The notes under the pieces are model-generated. The model saw only the letters and a program-made list of their open reading frames with translations. It ran no database searches and was not told where the DNA came from. Below, in pieces: positions 28,483 to 38,800 of a DNA stretch of 64,000 nucleotides. A program made the translations under genes and the position numbers. The stretch comes from Rarobacter incanus (GTDB lineage Bacteria > Actinomycetota > Actinomycetes > Actinomycetales > Cellulomonadaceae), in NCBI RefSeq assembly GCF_006715765.1, contig NZ_VFNV01000001.1, positions 1,488,001-1,552,000 of the forward strand, read 5' to 3'. Position 1 is the first letter of the stretch. Each line of letters starts with the position of its first letter.

Positions 28483-30387
28483 TCAACGCAACCCGGAGCA
28501 GTTGTTCTCCCAGTCGCAATCGATCAGCCACGAACCGGCTAAGTTGAGGGTTCGCTGGGCCGTGTAGGTCCACACGGTTTCGCCCGACTTCGCATTGACG
28601 GCGGAAACGGTCCGCGTGAACTCGTCCGCGATGAATACGCGCTTGCTGTCAACAGCCAAGGGCCGTCCCGTGGCCTGCCAGGCGGTTGCCCCGCTGTCCG
28701 CTTCCAGCGCAATGACGTTCGAGGTGGGGTCGGACTGGGACCCGGTGGCCGGTACTGTCGACGCAACGATGACCTTGTCGCCCATGATCAAGGGCTCATT
28801 CGCGCCGCCCGCACCGACCGGCATCGGAACCGTCCACACGGGCTTGTCCCAGCCGTTCGTGGCGAATGCCGCCACCTCGTTGCCCCCGCCGATCACCGCG
28901 GTCGTACCGGTCGCGGCCAAGTATGGCGTCCCTTCCACGGTGAGCCACGCGATTTCGGAACCGTGCGCATCCGCCACTACCAGCGCGGACTGGACCTGCT
29001 GCAAGCCGTTTTCCTCGTAGCCGCTCACATCATCGCCCGCCTCGTCGCGCAGCACCGTGTCCGGGTCCAGGTATGCCATCGGCGGCATACTTCCCTGATA
29101 CACGACTTCGCCGTTGTCGGGCTTGATTGCAAAGTAGTATCCGCCCGATTCCGCGGGGCACGACGCGGCTACTTCACCCGAACTCGTTAGGACTTGCGAC
29201 TCGTCCAGGGCGGCGCACGATCCCAATGGGCGCACACTCAACACCACGATCCCCATGCCAAGATCGGGTGCGGATAGCGATACGGCCGGTATCCATTGCG
29301 GAAGCGACGAACGGTCCGCGGCCGCGGCCGACTGGTACGCGGCGGGAACGGCCACTATGGACTGCCAGGCGGGAATCAGTCCGCGGCGAGCGGCGATCGT
29401 TAGCGCTGCGCCGTCGGCCGTCGCGACCAGGTCGTACACCGTGTCGCCCAGCACCGTGGCCTGCGGGCCCAGGGCCGTGGTGGCTCCGGTGGAGATTTGG
29501 TAGAGCGTTGACGTCAACGTGGTCCGTTCGTTGCAATACGCGAGGTCATCGCCTGCGGGCAGGCACGACATTACCGGGCCTTCGACGTCGGGAAAGATCT
29601 TTGCGGGGTCGAGCGCCCCCATCACCGTGCCGGACTCCAGGTTGACTGCGACGTCGAACGTTACCGACGGAGTGATTACATCCACGTCGATCCCGTACAC
29701 AATCGGGTTCTCGTCGGTCTCGGTTGCGCCTGCGGTGTCGTTCGCATCCATGAGGGTCACGCTCGCGATGCCGAGATCCCCCGATGAGCTCCACCCGACC
29801 GACCCATCATCGGTGGCTGCGCCCGGGTCAACCGCGGTGATCGCGGCAGCCAGGTCGGAATAGGGGATCGTCCAGGCCGCGCTCGGCTCGTTCGGATAGT
29901 CGTTGATCCGCAGGGCCTGGTCCGCAACGTCGGGCTGGCCCGCCCTGTTCCCCATCGAGACCGCTACCCAGGCGCCGCCGCCTCCAACCACGATCGCCGC
30001 GGCCACCACCGATGCCACGAATGCCTTGCTTCGCCGTTTCGGGCTCGCCGCCGACCCCGGCTCCTTGGCATCGGTGGCTTCGCCACCAAATTCCGCGGCA
30101 AAGAAGTCCGCCGGCGGGGCTGTTTCCGGATCGCGCGGGGGAGTCGTTGCTGCGCCGATATTCAAAGACCTGCCCCAGCCCGCCGCCGGCGGCTTGCGCC
30201 ACGCGAGGTGCCGGTCAATTTCTGGGCGGTTGAGCGCCGCAAGCCGGAGCAGGACGGTGTCATCCGCACCAGGGTTTTGGGCGATCAATGGGGCGAGCGC
30301 CGGACTGTCGTCGAGCAATTGCAACAAGCGGCGAGACGAGGTGCGCGGATCGGCGGCAAGCTCGGTGGGCGATGAGTCGGACGACAT
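28483..30387 (-). CDS. membrane-anchored beta-propeller protein with N-terminal LRV-type helical repeat
   Basis: A 634-aa protein. The ATG follows GGAGAG. Residues about 10-70 (DPRTSSRRLLQLLDDSP, then a similar NPGADDTVLLRLAAL unit) resemble variant leucine-rich repeats. An acidic/Pro linker leads to a single membrane segment at about 122-146 after KRRSKAF, so the N terminus is cytoplasmic. The outer 480 residues contain repeats such as GETVWTYTA and GATAWQATG, typical of PQQ-like beta-propellers without a known active site. Three Cys pairs may form disulfides. The function is unknown; an outer-surface sensor or scaffold is a guess. The downstream neighbour is hrpA, 82 bp away. Confidence 0.75.
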   Translation of the reverse strand: MSSDSSPTELAADPRTSSRRLLQLLDDSPALAPLIAQNPGADDTVLLRLAALNRPEIDRHLAWRKPPAAGWGRSLNIGAATTPPRDPETAPPADFFAAEFGGEATDAKEPGSAASPKRRSKAFVASVVAAAIVVGGGGAWVAVSMGNRAGQPDVADQALRINDYPNEPSAAWTIPYSDLAAAITAVDPGAATDDGSVGWSSSGDLGIASVTLMDANDTAGATETDENPIVYGIDVDVITPSVTFDVAVNLESGTVMGALDPAKIFPDVEGPVMSCLPAGDDLAYCNERTTLTSTLYQISTGATTALGPQATVLGDTVYDLVATADGAALTIAARRGLIPAWQSIVAVPAAYQSAAAADRSSLPQWIPAVSLSAPDLGMGIVVLSVRPLGSCAALDESQVLTSSGEVAASCPAESGGYYFAIKPDNGEVVYQGSMPPMAYLDPDTVLRDEAGDDVSGYEENGLQQVQSALVVADAHGSEIAWLTVEGTPYLAATGTTAVIGGGNEVAAFATNGWDKPVWTVPMPVGAGGANEPLIMGDKVIVASTVPATGSQSDPTSNVIALEADSGATAWQATGRPLAVDSKRVFIADEFTRTVSAVNAKSGETVWTYTAQRTLNLAGSWLIDCDWENNCSGLR

Positions 30388-30451
30388 TGTCTCTCCATGA
30401 ATTCGGTGCTGCCGAGCCGCGATCCGCGCCGTGCAGTCAGATTCCGGAAGT

Positions 30452-30901
30452 CTACGCCGTTTGGGACACCGATTCCAGACGTTGGGTCATGTCCGTCAGC
30501 TGTGCGGAGATCTCCGTAAGACGGCTCTGGCTGGCCGCGTTCACTTCACCGAGCGCGAATGTCACGTGCGCCTGCGCGGCGAGCAGGCCCAGGCTCGCCT
30601 CCTGCGCCACCGTCTCGGCGTGCCAGGCAGCGGTATCTACGTCGCCCATCATTGCCAGCGCCAGGTCGGCCCGCGCGATGGCGGCGGCCGCATCGTCGAT
30701 CGCTGCCCGCCTTATCGTGTCCGACTTCGCGTCAGCATCGGCCGCCGGATCCGATTCGATCAGCGCTCCGCCCGTAACCCCAGCCGACGCAATACCGAGT
30801 GAGTCGGCACGGGACACCACGGCAGCCTGTGCGGTCGGTGCGAGTGGCAGGGTCAGTGCGAGGACTCCAGCAGCCGCCAACTTCTTTGTTCGCGCGTTCA
30901 T
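30452..30901 (-). CDS. small secreted Ala-rich helical protein, unknown function
   Basis: A 149-aa protein. The ATG at 30901 has GAGG 5 nt upstream and opens into MNARTKK plus a signal peptide ending PTAQA. The mature part is Ala-rich, largely helical in appearance (about residues 60-149, heptad-like spacing of hydrophobics), and lacks Cys. No family was recognised. It lies 64 bp upstream of the beta-propeller gene in the same direction, so they may be co-transcribed. Confidence 0.65.
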   Translation of the reverse strand: MNARTKKLAAAGVLALTLPLAPTAQAAVVSRADSLGIASAGVTGGALIESDPAADADAKSDTIRRAAIDDAAAAIARADLALAMMGDVDTAAWHAETVAQEASLGLLAAQAHVTFALGEVNAASQSRLTEISAQLTDMTQRLESVSQTA

Positions 30902-30962
30902 GCCTCTATGATGGCACGCGTTCCTGAGCGGCCACTGTGCTGCGCTTAGGGGATTCGCCAGT

Positions 30963-31049
30963 GCGGCTGCCCCGCGCGCCCGCAGCAGGACCGAACGCGC
31001 TATCCGAACCGGAAGCGCGAAAGCGGCTGCCCCGCGCGCCCGCAGCAGG
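30963..31049. repeat. 27-bp direct repeat, two copies 60 bp apart
   Basis: GCGGCTGCCCCGCGCGCCCG continuing CAGCAGG occurs at 30963-30989 and 31023-31049, between the small secreted gene and the end of the nuclease gene. It may be a duplicated terminator or recombination scar. Confidence 0.75.
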
Positions 31050-31050
31050 G

Positions 31051-31737
31051 TCACGGGGGCTTAGCGGTGCGACACGATCCGATTGCGCGGCTCAGAGCCC
31101 GCCGCTCGGCATCGCTAACGCCCAGTGCGTACTGCGTCTTGACCTGCACCTGTTTGATCGCATAGACGCACCGAAATCCCGCGTTGGGAGGCGTCCACTG
31201 ATCGGCGGTCGCGGCGCCCTTGTCCTGATTGGCGGTGCCCGCGACGGCCAGCAAATTGTCCGGATCGTTGGCGAAGGCAATCCGCACGGTCCGATCCCAC
31301 GCCCATGCGCCCGAGTTCCACGCATCCGCGAGCGCCACAACGTGGTCAATCTGCACGCGCGCACTGGTGCTGCCGCGCGCGAATTGAATATCCGAACCCG
31401 TGTAGGGGTCGTGCAACACGCCTGCCTGCACCACGCAGGCGCCCGCACCGGGAGCAAGCGTGACCGCCTCCAGGTCCCGCCGCAGGATGTCGTTGCGGGT
31501 ATCGCAACCGTTGGAATCGATATCCGCCCACGCCTGGCCAAATTCCGCCCGCTCGTATGCGGGAACCCGCGTCGGCCGCGTGCTTCCTAGCCGTTGCACC
31601 TGAACGCGCGCGGCGGCCAGGACCTCAACGGTCACCGGATAGCGGGCGAGTGCCTTGTAGTCCTGTGCCCGCGGAAGCATCACCCCGAGCGCTAGCCCCA
31701 GCAACGTTACTGCCGCGGCCCACACGAACACGATCAC
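31051..31737 (-). CDS. membrane-anchored or secreted HNH-family nuclease (DUF1524/GmrSD C-terminal type)
   Basis: A protein of about 228 aa. I choose the GTG at 31737 because a strong GGAGAGGGG site precedes it and it opens into a hydrophobic signal or anchor (VWAAAVTLLGLALGV); an ATG at 31773 is the alternative. The C-terminal half has the DUF1524 pattern: DTRNDILRRDL, then QIDHVVALADAWNSGAW (the DH pair of the HNH finger), NDPDNLLAV, NQDKGAATADQW and the C-terminal Cys pair. Homologues are extracellular DNases. It points away from the SbcD-like gene, 151 bp apart. Confidence 0.82.
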   Translation of the reverse strand: MIVFVWAAAVTLLGLALGVMLPRAQDYKALARYPVTVEVLAAARVQVQRLGSTRPTRVPAYERAEFGQAWADIDSNGCDTRNDILRRDLEAVTLAPGAGACVVQAGVLHDPYTGSDIQFARGSTSARVQIDHVVALADAWNSGAWAWDRTVRIAFANDPDNLLAVAGTANQDKGAATADQWTPPNAGFRCVYAIKQVQVKTQYALGVSDAERRALSRAIGSCRTAKPP

Positions 31738-31888
31738 GTCCCAATCCCCTCTCCTCTCTCGCGTACCGTCCATGCCTGTTTTCTACAGTCGCGACGCGCG
31801 CCACGACCCACCGGGGCCCCGCCTGTGGATAACTCTTCGGCGTCACCGGGTCGGTTTAGGGTGGTGTCAACGAAGACAAGGAGGCGTC

Positions 31889-33022
31889 ATGAGGTTTATC
31901 GCGACCGCGGATTGGCAGTTGGGCATGACGGCGCGCTATCTTTCCGACGAGGCCCGCCCGCGCTATCACCAGGCGCGCTTGGACGCGGTGCGTCGCATCG
32001 GGGAACTGGCGCGCGACCGCGACGCCGCGTTCGTGGTGGTTGGCGGCGACGTGTTCGAACACAACCAACTCGACCGAGCGATCGTCTCGCGCGCCTTCGA
32101 GGCCCTGCGCGGCTTCACCGTCCCCGTGGTGCTGGTCCCGGGCAATCACGACCCACTCGACGCAGGGTCGATCTACCGATCCCCCGCATTTACGTCCGCC
32201 TGCCCCGCAAACGTTATCGTCGCGACCGGGCCTCGTCCCTTCTCGGTGGTTCCCGGAGCGAGCATTGTCGCCGCTCCGTGGTCCTCCAAGCGGCCGACCT
32301 CGGACCTGGTCGCCGACGCACTCGCCCCGCTCGAACCGCGCCCTGACGGCCAGGTGCGGGTGCTGGTGGGGCACGGTGCGGTGGCATCCCTGAACCCGGA
32401 CGCGTCCTCGCTCGCGGCAATAGACGACACCGCCCTTGCGGCTGCCGCCGACTCGGGGGTGATCGACTTTGCGGTACTCGGGGACCGGCACAGCACCACG
32501 CAGGTGGCACCCCGCATTTGGTATCCGGGGACGCCCGAGGTGACGGCGCGACGGGAGGTGGAACCCGGCAATGTGCTGGTGGTGGACGTGGATCCGGCCT
32601 CTCGCAGCGCGGATGTCGAGGTGGTACGGGTCGGGACGTGGCGATTCGTGACGCTGCAGCGCACTCTTGCAGAAGTGGGCGACGTGGACCAGCTGGGACG
32701 CGACCTCGATGCGATGCCCGCGAAGGAACGCACGGGCGTGTGGCTGGCATTGACAGGAGCACTCACCGCGGCGGCCGCCGCGCAGCTCGAATCCGTCATC
32801 GATCGTGCGCGGGACGTTTTCGCGCGGCTCGACGTGTGGGATAGCCATAGCGATCTGGCCGTGATACCCGATGACCATGATTTCACCGACATGGGATTGA
32901 GTGGCTTCGCTGACGATGCGGTTCGCGAATTGGCGGCGTTGGCGCTTTCGGATAGTGAATTGGCCCGTACCGCGCAGGACGCCCTTTCCGTTTTGTACCG
33001 AATCGAGCAGGCACAATCATGA
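31889..33022 (+). CDS. SbcD/Mre11-like DNA repair exonuclease
   Basis: A 377-aa metallophosphoesterase. The ATG at 31889 follows AAGGAGG. Metal-binding motifs of the Mre11 family are present: ATADWQLG (the first Asp and a Gln in place of the usual His), VGGDVFEHN, VPGNHDPL and GHGAV. In the late GDRH motif (LGDRHSTTQV) the final His is retained. The gene overlaps the next by ATGA, the standard nuclease-ATPase arrangement. It resembles YhaO as much as SbcD. Confidence 0.88.
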   Translation: MRFIATADWQLGMTARYLSDEARPRYHQARLDAVRRIGELARDRDAAFVVVGGDVFEHNQLDRAIVSRAFEALRGFTVPVVLVPGNHDPLDAGSIYRSPAFTSACPANVIVATGPRPFSVVPGASIVAAPWSSKRPTSDLVADALAPLEPRPDGQVRVLVGHGAVASLNPDASSLAAIDDTALAAAADSGVIDFAVLGDRHSTTQVAPRIWYPGTPEVTARREVEPGNVLVVDVDPASRSADVEVVRVGTWRFVTLQRTLAEVGDVDQLGRDLDAMPAKERTGVWLALTGALTAAAAAQLESVIDRARDVFARLDVWDSHSDLAVIPDDHDFTDMGLSGFADDAVRELAALALSDSELARTAQDALSVLYRIEQAQS

Positions 33023-35706
33023 AATTGCGAACCATCGAGCTGCGCAATTTCCGCGGCGTCGGCCATTGCCTCGTCAACTTCGAGGCCGGCGCGACGATTA
33101 TCGAAGGCGAAAACGAGGTGGGTAAGTCCTCGATCGCCGAAGCGTTGCGGGTACTTCGCGAGGTCAAGGCGTCGTCGAACCGGGCTGATATCAAGGCACT
33201 ACAACCCGCCGGGCGCGATGTCGGACCCGAAGTTCGCCTCACCATGACCACGGGACCCTACGAACTGACATACTTCAAGCGGTGGTTACGCAGTCCCGCC
33301 ACCGAGCTGACCGTGACTGCCCCGGCGCCGGAACAGCACACCTCCGATCCGGCGCACGAACGCTTCCTCGCGATACTGCGTGAAACCATCGATGTCGACC
33401 TGCTCACCGAGCTGGACGTGGTGCAGGGATCGTCGCTATCGCAACCGGTGCTGGCACGCATCGGGGCACTCCGGGAAGCCCTGGATCGCACGGGGCAGGC
33501 GGCGGGGAGCAGTGACGAACTCCTCGGCGCGATTAATGACGAGTACGCAAAGTACTTTACGGCGAGCGGTCGGGAGAATCGGGCGTTCCTCGCGAGCGCA
33601 GAGGCCGTGCGCACCGCCGCGGCCGCCGTCGCGGAAATCGAGGGGCAGTTGAGCGACGTCGATGCCTTGGTCGCCGAGCACTCCGAGGTCTCGCGACGGC
33701 TCGAGGCCCTGCAACCGCAATTGGCGGCGGCCGCGAGGGGCTGCGATGATCTGCGCAGGCGCGACCTTGAGCTCGGGGAGCTACGAGATCGGGTCGCCCA
33801 GGCCAAGAGCTCGCTGAAGTTGGCCCTGGCGCAGCAGGAGACCGCGCGACGCGCCGCCGACGAACGACGGGCGGCGCATGCCAACGTGAAACACCGCGCT
33901 GCGGCGGTAGAGGCGGCAGAGCTGGCCGCCAAAGCAACCAGCGAGGTGCTGGCCGAACACGAAGAGCGCCTCGTTTCGTTGCGCGACGCCGAGAAGCGGG
34001 CTCGGGCCGCGCGCGATAGCGCCGCGCGGGTCGCGAAGGATGCTGCCGATGCCGCCTCGCTTGTGCGGGCCAAGGGCGAGGCTCAGGCTCTGGATGCGCG
34101 CCTCGCCGCCATCGACGCCGAATCCAAGAAACTGCAAGCTGCCGAACTCGCGGTGCGTGACAACCCGGCAAGTGACCGGGCGCTGCAAGAAGTGGTCGAT
34201 CTCGAAACCACCTGGAGAGTTGCTGAGGCCGCGCTCGCTGCGGCAGCAGCTCGCGTCAGCGTTACGCCGCTGTGCGCGAAGCCAGTTGCCATTGGCGAAG
34301 CGACCGTGACCGAACCAGCAAGCTTCGAACTCCTCGATGACACCACAATCGAGGTGCCCGGGGTCGTTCGCGTCGAGCTGACGCCGGGAGCGCAACCAGT
34401 GGACCTGCGGCGTGCGCAAGAGGCGGCGCACAAGGACCTTGCCGAAGCACTGCGGGAATTCGGCGTTGAGAGCCTCCAGGCCCTCCGCGCGCGGGTAAGC
34501 GCACGGCGGGAGGCAGAACGCGAACGCGACAAGGCGCAGTCGGCCTACGAGGCGCTACTCGCCGGTCAGCACCTTCCGGCGCTGACTGCGCAGGCGGCAG
34601 ACTTGAAAAGGCGAATCGAAACCCTGGCCAAGCGAGTCGCTGCACAGCACGGGGCCGAAGGCGCAACCGGGGCGGATTCACCGTCGACCCACACGCCGGA
34701 AGTCGCGGGTCCGCCAACTCCCGCTTCGCTGAGCGAGGCAGAAGATTGTGCGCACGCGGCCGCGATCAATGCGGAACGCGCCGAACAGGAACTCGCGGAA
34801 TGCGCGAAACGCGTCAGCGACCTGGTCGCCGAAACAGATAGAGCCCGCGACGCCGACATACGGGCCAACAGCGAGTTGGAGGCGGCAAACCACGAGCTGG
34901 AGACGGTAACTGCCAGCCTTACGACGGCCCGAATGGCAAGTTCCGATGCGGATCTCAATGCGGACCTCGCTTCCGCGACCGCGCTAGCCGAGGCCTGCAG
35001 CGGGGAGGTGGACGCGGCCAACGCCCGTCTCGCCATGGAGAATCCGGATGCACTGGCGCAGGACCTCGAAAACGCGCTCGCCCTGGTCAAGCGGCGCGAG
35101 ACCGAGATCGAGCAGGCCCGCAATCGACTCATCGAGATCGACGCGCTGCTGGGAGATCGCGGATCGCGGGGGCTAGCAGACGCCTTGGCCGACGCGCAGC
35201 AAAGAGAAGACTCCGCCCGGGCGAGCCACCAACGGTTACACCGCCAAGCAATGGCCGCGAGGCTTCTGAAGGAAACCATGGATCGACACCGACGGCTCGC
35301 TCAGGAGCGGTACGTCGCTCCGTTCCGCGAGCGCATCGAGGCCCTGGGAAGGCCGCTCTTCGGGTCGGATTTCCAGGTAGAGATCTCCCCCGAACTCGAA
35401 GTCGTCTCGCGAACGGTCAACGCGCAAACGGTTCCCTTCACCTCCCTGTCCGCTGGTGCTCGCGAACAACTCGCGCTGCTGGGCCGAATCGCTTGCGCCG
35501 AACTAGTCGATCCCGCACGCGGCGCCCCCCTGATCCTCGACGACACCTTCGGGTTTGCGGACCCGGCCCGGCTCGCAAGGCTCAACGTGATCCTCAACGC
35601 TGCCTCTAAGAAGACGCAAATAGTCGTGCTCACGTGCCAGCCCGACCGTTTCGACAAGCTGGGAAGCGCCAGCGTTGTGCGGTTGCCCCGCACGGCGCAG
35701 GCGTAG
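33019..35706 (+). CDS. SbcC/Rad50-like (YhaN-type) SMC-family ATPase
   Basis: An 895-aa ATPase. Walker A GENEVGKSS is at about residue 34; the C-terminal signature FTSLSAGAREQLALL (about 812) and Walker B PLILDDTFGFAD (about 838) complete the head. Between them lie long Ala/Glu/Arg-rich coiled coils broken by a Pro/Ser/Gly segment near residues 550-575. I find no CXXC zinc hook, which argues for a YhaN-like rather than a classical Rad50/SbcC protein. It would act with the upstream nuclease on DNA ends or hairpins. Confidence 0.88.
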   Translation: MKLRTIELRNFRGVGHCLVNFEAGATIIEGENEVGKSSIAEALRVLREVKASSNRADIKALQPAGRDVGPEVRLTMTTGPYELTYFKRWLRSPATELTVTAPAPEQHTSDPAHERFLAILRETIDVDLLTELDVVQGSSLSQPVLARIGALREALDRTGQAAGSSDELLGAINDEYAKYFTASGRENRAFLASAEAVRTAAAAVAEIEGQLSDVDALVAEHSEVSRRLEALQPQLAAAARGCDDLRRRDLELGELRDRVAQAKSSLKLALAQQETARRAADERRAAHANVKHRAAAVEAAELAAKATSEVLAEHEERLVSLRDAEKRARAARDSAARVAKDAADAASLVRAKGEAQALDARLAAIDAESKKLQAAELAVRDNPASDRALQEVVDLETTWRVAEAALAAAAARVSVTPLCAKPVAIGEATVTEPASFELLDDTTIEVPGVVRVELTPGAQPVDLRRAQEAAHKDLAEALREFGVESLQALRARVSARREAERERDKAQSAYEALLAGQHLPALTAQAADLKRRIETLAKRVAAQHGAEGATGADSPSTHTPEVAGPPTPASLSEAEDCAHAAAINAERAEQELAECAKRVSDLVAETDRARDADIRANSELEAANHELETVTASLTTARMASSDADLNADLASATALAEACSGEVDAANARLAMENPDALAQDLENALALVKRRETEIEQARNRLIEIDALLGDRGSRGLADALADAQQREDSARASHQRLHRQAMAARLLKETMDRHRRLAQERYVAPFRERIEALGRPLFGSDFQVEISPELEVVSRTVNAQTVPFTSLSAGAREQLALLGRIACAELVDPARGAPLILDDTFGFADPARLARLNVILNAASKKTQIVVLTCQPDRFDKLGSASVVRLPRTAQA

Positions 35707-35830
35707 GAACCTGGGCGAAGACACTCCAACGCGACCTCGCCACAGGACCTTCGAACCTGAGTGAAGACACTACAACGCGACCTCGCGAGGACCTCCGAAC
35801 CTGGGCGCCAGCGTAGGAGCCGGACATAGG

Positions 35831-35869
35831 GATGCTCCCGGGGTGGTCCCTGACCACCCCGGGAGCATC
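35831..35869. terminator. 17-bp perfect hairpin
   Basis: GATGCTCCCGGGGTGGT and its exact complement ACCACCCCGGGAGCATC flank a 5-nt loop. It lies between the convergent SbcC-like and subtilase genes and can serve both. The preceding 35707-35820 stretch holds two imperfect copies of a 50-bp sequence (GAAGACACTCCAACGCGACC and GAAGACACTACAACGCGACC). Confidence 0.85.
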
Positions 35870-35883
35870 GGTCGCCGCCCGGC

Positions 35884-38800
35884 CTACCGCCGCACGACCA
35901 CCTTGGCCTTCGATACGCGAGCCGGTTTGGAAACGGAGGTTACCGTAAATCGAACCGCGCCCTTGGTCTTCTTCTTGCCCTTCTTCGCCTTTATCACCAC
36001 GGTCAATCGCACCGACTTGCCCGCTGCAACCCGACCGGTCTTGAACTTGCGGGAACGCACCGCACGGGTCACGTCCTTCCCCTTGGCATTGCGAACCTTC
36101 ACGGTGAAGCCCTTGGGCGCCTTCGACGCTTTGAACCGCAACGCGTCGGTCGCGTTACCCAGGTTCGCCAGCACAACGGTTACCTTCTTGGCCTTACGCT
36201 TCTTGACCTTCACCGCGGCCTTGGCTCCGAGCCGGGCGCCGACCATGATCTTGGGACTGTAGGTCGTCACGGGCAGGTACTTGGTGTGGTTGACCACCTT
36301 GACGACCGTGTGCGTCTCGATGATCGTCCCGCCACCGGTGCTGCCCCCCGTGACGGTGTAGGTCGGTTTGTCGTTCAGCGAGACCGTGAGTGCAACGGAA
36401 CCCTCATCGCCCGCTGGCTCCTCGGAATAGCGGGAGACAACGATGAAGTAGGTCGCCCCCGCCGATACCTTGACATCAGATACGGCGCCCGCGATCGATC
36501 CGAACGCGTCATCGGAACAGGCCACCGAGTCGAACGAAGATCCGCTCTGCGTAAACACGGACACCACGGTGTCGTTGAAGGCACCCGTGCTTCCCCCCGT
36601 GCCAACGTTGAGGTAACCCGACACAGATGGTGTGATGGTCCACCACAGGCTGCCGCCGCCCTGGCGTGGCCCACCCGTCGCGCAGGCGTGGAACGGGTTC
36701 TCGTCGAAGGTTCCCGCGGAGGCCGCATCGGTCACGATTTGCTTGAACGGGGTGGCAGTGATCGGCAGCGCGTTGGCGTACGAATCGTTGAAGGAAAAGT
36801 CCGAACTGATGGAAACCTGAAGTATTGAGTCGGAGGCCCTATCCAGTTCCCCGTCGCTTCCCACCATGACGTAGTAGGTCTCGCCGCCGGTGACATCGAC
36901 GGTGGTGAGGTCGCTTCCGTAAGTGCTCAAGCAGCTCAGCTGATTGTCCTCATTCGGCTCCCCCGCAAAGACGGCCGTAACCACGCCCATGTCCTCGTCG
37001 TATTCGTAATCCAGGTCGTAAATCTTGCTGCCGGCCGTGTCGATCCGAATACGGCCCGTTTGCGCCGGTTCAACCTTGTACCACACGGTGTTGGAAACGT
37101 TGTCGTACGTGCAATCCGTGAGGGGATCCGTGTCGGAGCGCGTCGCCCACCGGATGCTATCGACGCTGTCGACGTACGACTCCTGTGGACCATCGAAAGA
37201 CACCTCCGTGGCGTCGGCGATCAGGTCGTTAGCGGGCGCGCACATGCTTCGATAGACAACGCCGCTGGGCGCCGATCGATCGCCGTTACCCGCAACCGCC
37301 GTGACGCGGTAGTAGACCAACCCGCACACGTCGGGGACGTCTGAGTATGAGGTCTTGGTGGCGGGCAAATCGGCGCCGAGGCGCGCCCACGAACCCCCGG
37401 CCACCCGCGATTCGACCGAGATTGCCGTGATCTGAACGTCCTCGGGGCCGACGACAGGCAGCGCCCAACTGATCTCATTGGTAACGTCGTCCGACGCCTC
37501 GAGGCTTACGTCCGTCACGGACTGCGGGCATTGACGCAGGGTGTGCCGCACCTCGTCCGAGGGAACCGACGCAACGCCCGCGGCGGTCACAACGGCGACG
37601 GAGATGCTCAGTTCCCCGCACGATTCGTTCGAGAGCGAATACTGCGTAATGTCGCGCACTTCGTGCTGGGTTCGCTCCCCGGACACCGCAGAGACGACGG
37701 TCACCACATAGTGGTCTGCATTCGCAGATGGATCCCAACTCGCGACATCGGTTTGCGGGTCGACCGCCAGCCCGGTCGGCGGATCCAGCGTCAGCGCAGC
37801 CAAGATCGCGGGCGGGGAAACCCTGGGGAAAGTGACCTTCTTGATGCGCGGATCCTTCACCTGCACGCCTGTGCGCTCCAGGAATTCTTGCAGGCCGGCT
37901 GCCGTAAACGCCTTGCGCCCCTTATCGGCGGCAATTTCTTTGGTTAGGGCCGCCACGCCAACCGCGTATGGAGTGGCCATCGAGGTTCCACACATGGGCA
38001 CGTCGTCGGTGCCTGCCAACCCTAGCGACGTAATCTCGCACCCGGGTGCAACGATGTCGACCAGCTGCCCCGGCCCCTGCACCGCAGTCGCGTTGGAATA
38101 GCAGGAAACCTGATCGGCCAGCGTGCCGCTCCCGTAGCAGTAATCGGCGCTTGCGTTATCGGTGACATCGACGGATCCGACACCGATCGCACCGTCCACG
38201 CAGGCGGGCGCGCTCACCGAGGAGGTGGACTCGTCATTTCCGGTCGCCACAAAATTGGACACTCCCTGCGCGTTGAGGTTTGCGAAAGCAACCTTGTACG
38301 CGGCGTTGTCACTGTTGCAGCTATCGGCGTCGGTGTAGTCGCCGCCGCCCAGGCTCAGGTTGACGAAGTCGACGGTTCCGGCAGCATCATCGTTGAGTTC
38401 GGTGACGTAATCGAGTGCCGCAAGGATGCCCGCATCGTCCCCGTAACCATAAGAATCGAGGACCTTGATTGCGTAGAAATCGGCGCCTGGGGCAACGCCG
38501 TTTGGCCCGGTGATAATGCCCGCGACGTGCGTGCCGTGGCTCTCGTCGTCGGCAGGAGTATCGGTTGCGTCGTCCTCGTCGCACCCGTCATCGGCAAAGC
38601 ACGCCTGGCCCACCAGATTGTCCGCCAAACCCGGATGCACCACGCCGTCTGTGATGTCGACGCCGGTATCCAAGATCGCGACTGTCGCCCCGTCGCCGGT
38701 GTATCCCGCCAGTTGCACTTCATCGGCGCCGGTGAGCGTGTTCGCCTCGTCCAGCGTCGATTTCTTGACCGTCTTGTTGGTCTGGATCGCCGTCACCGCG

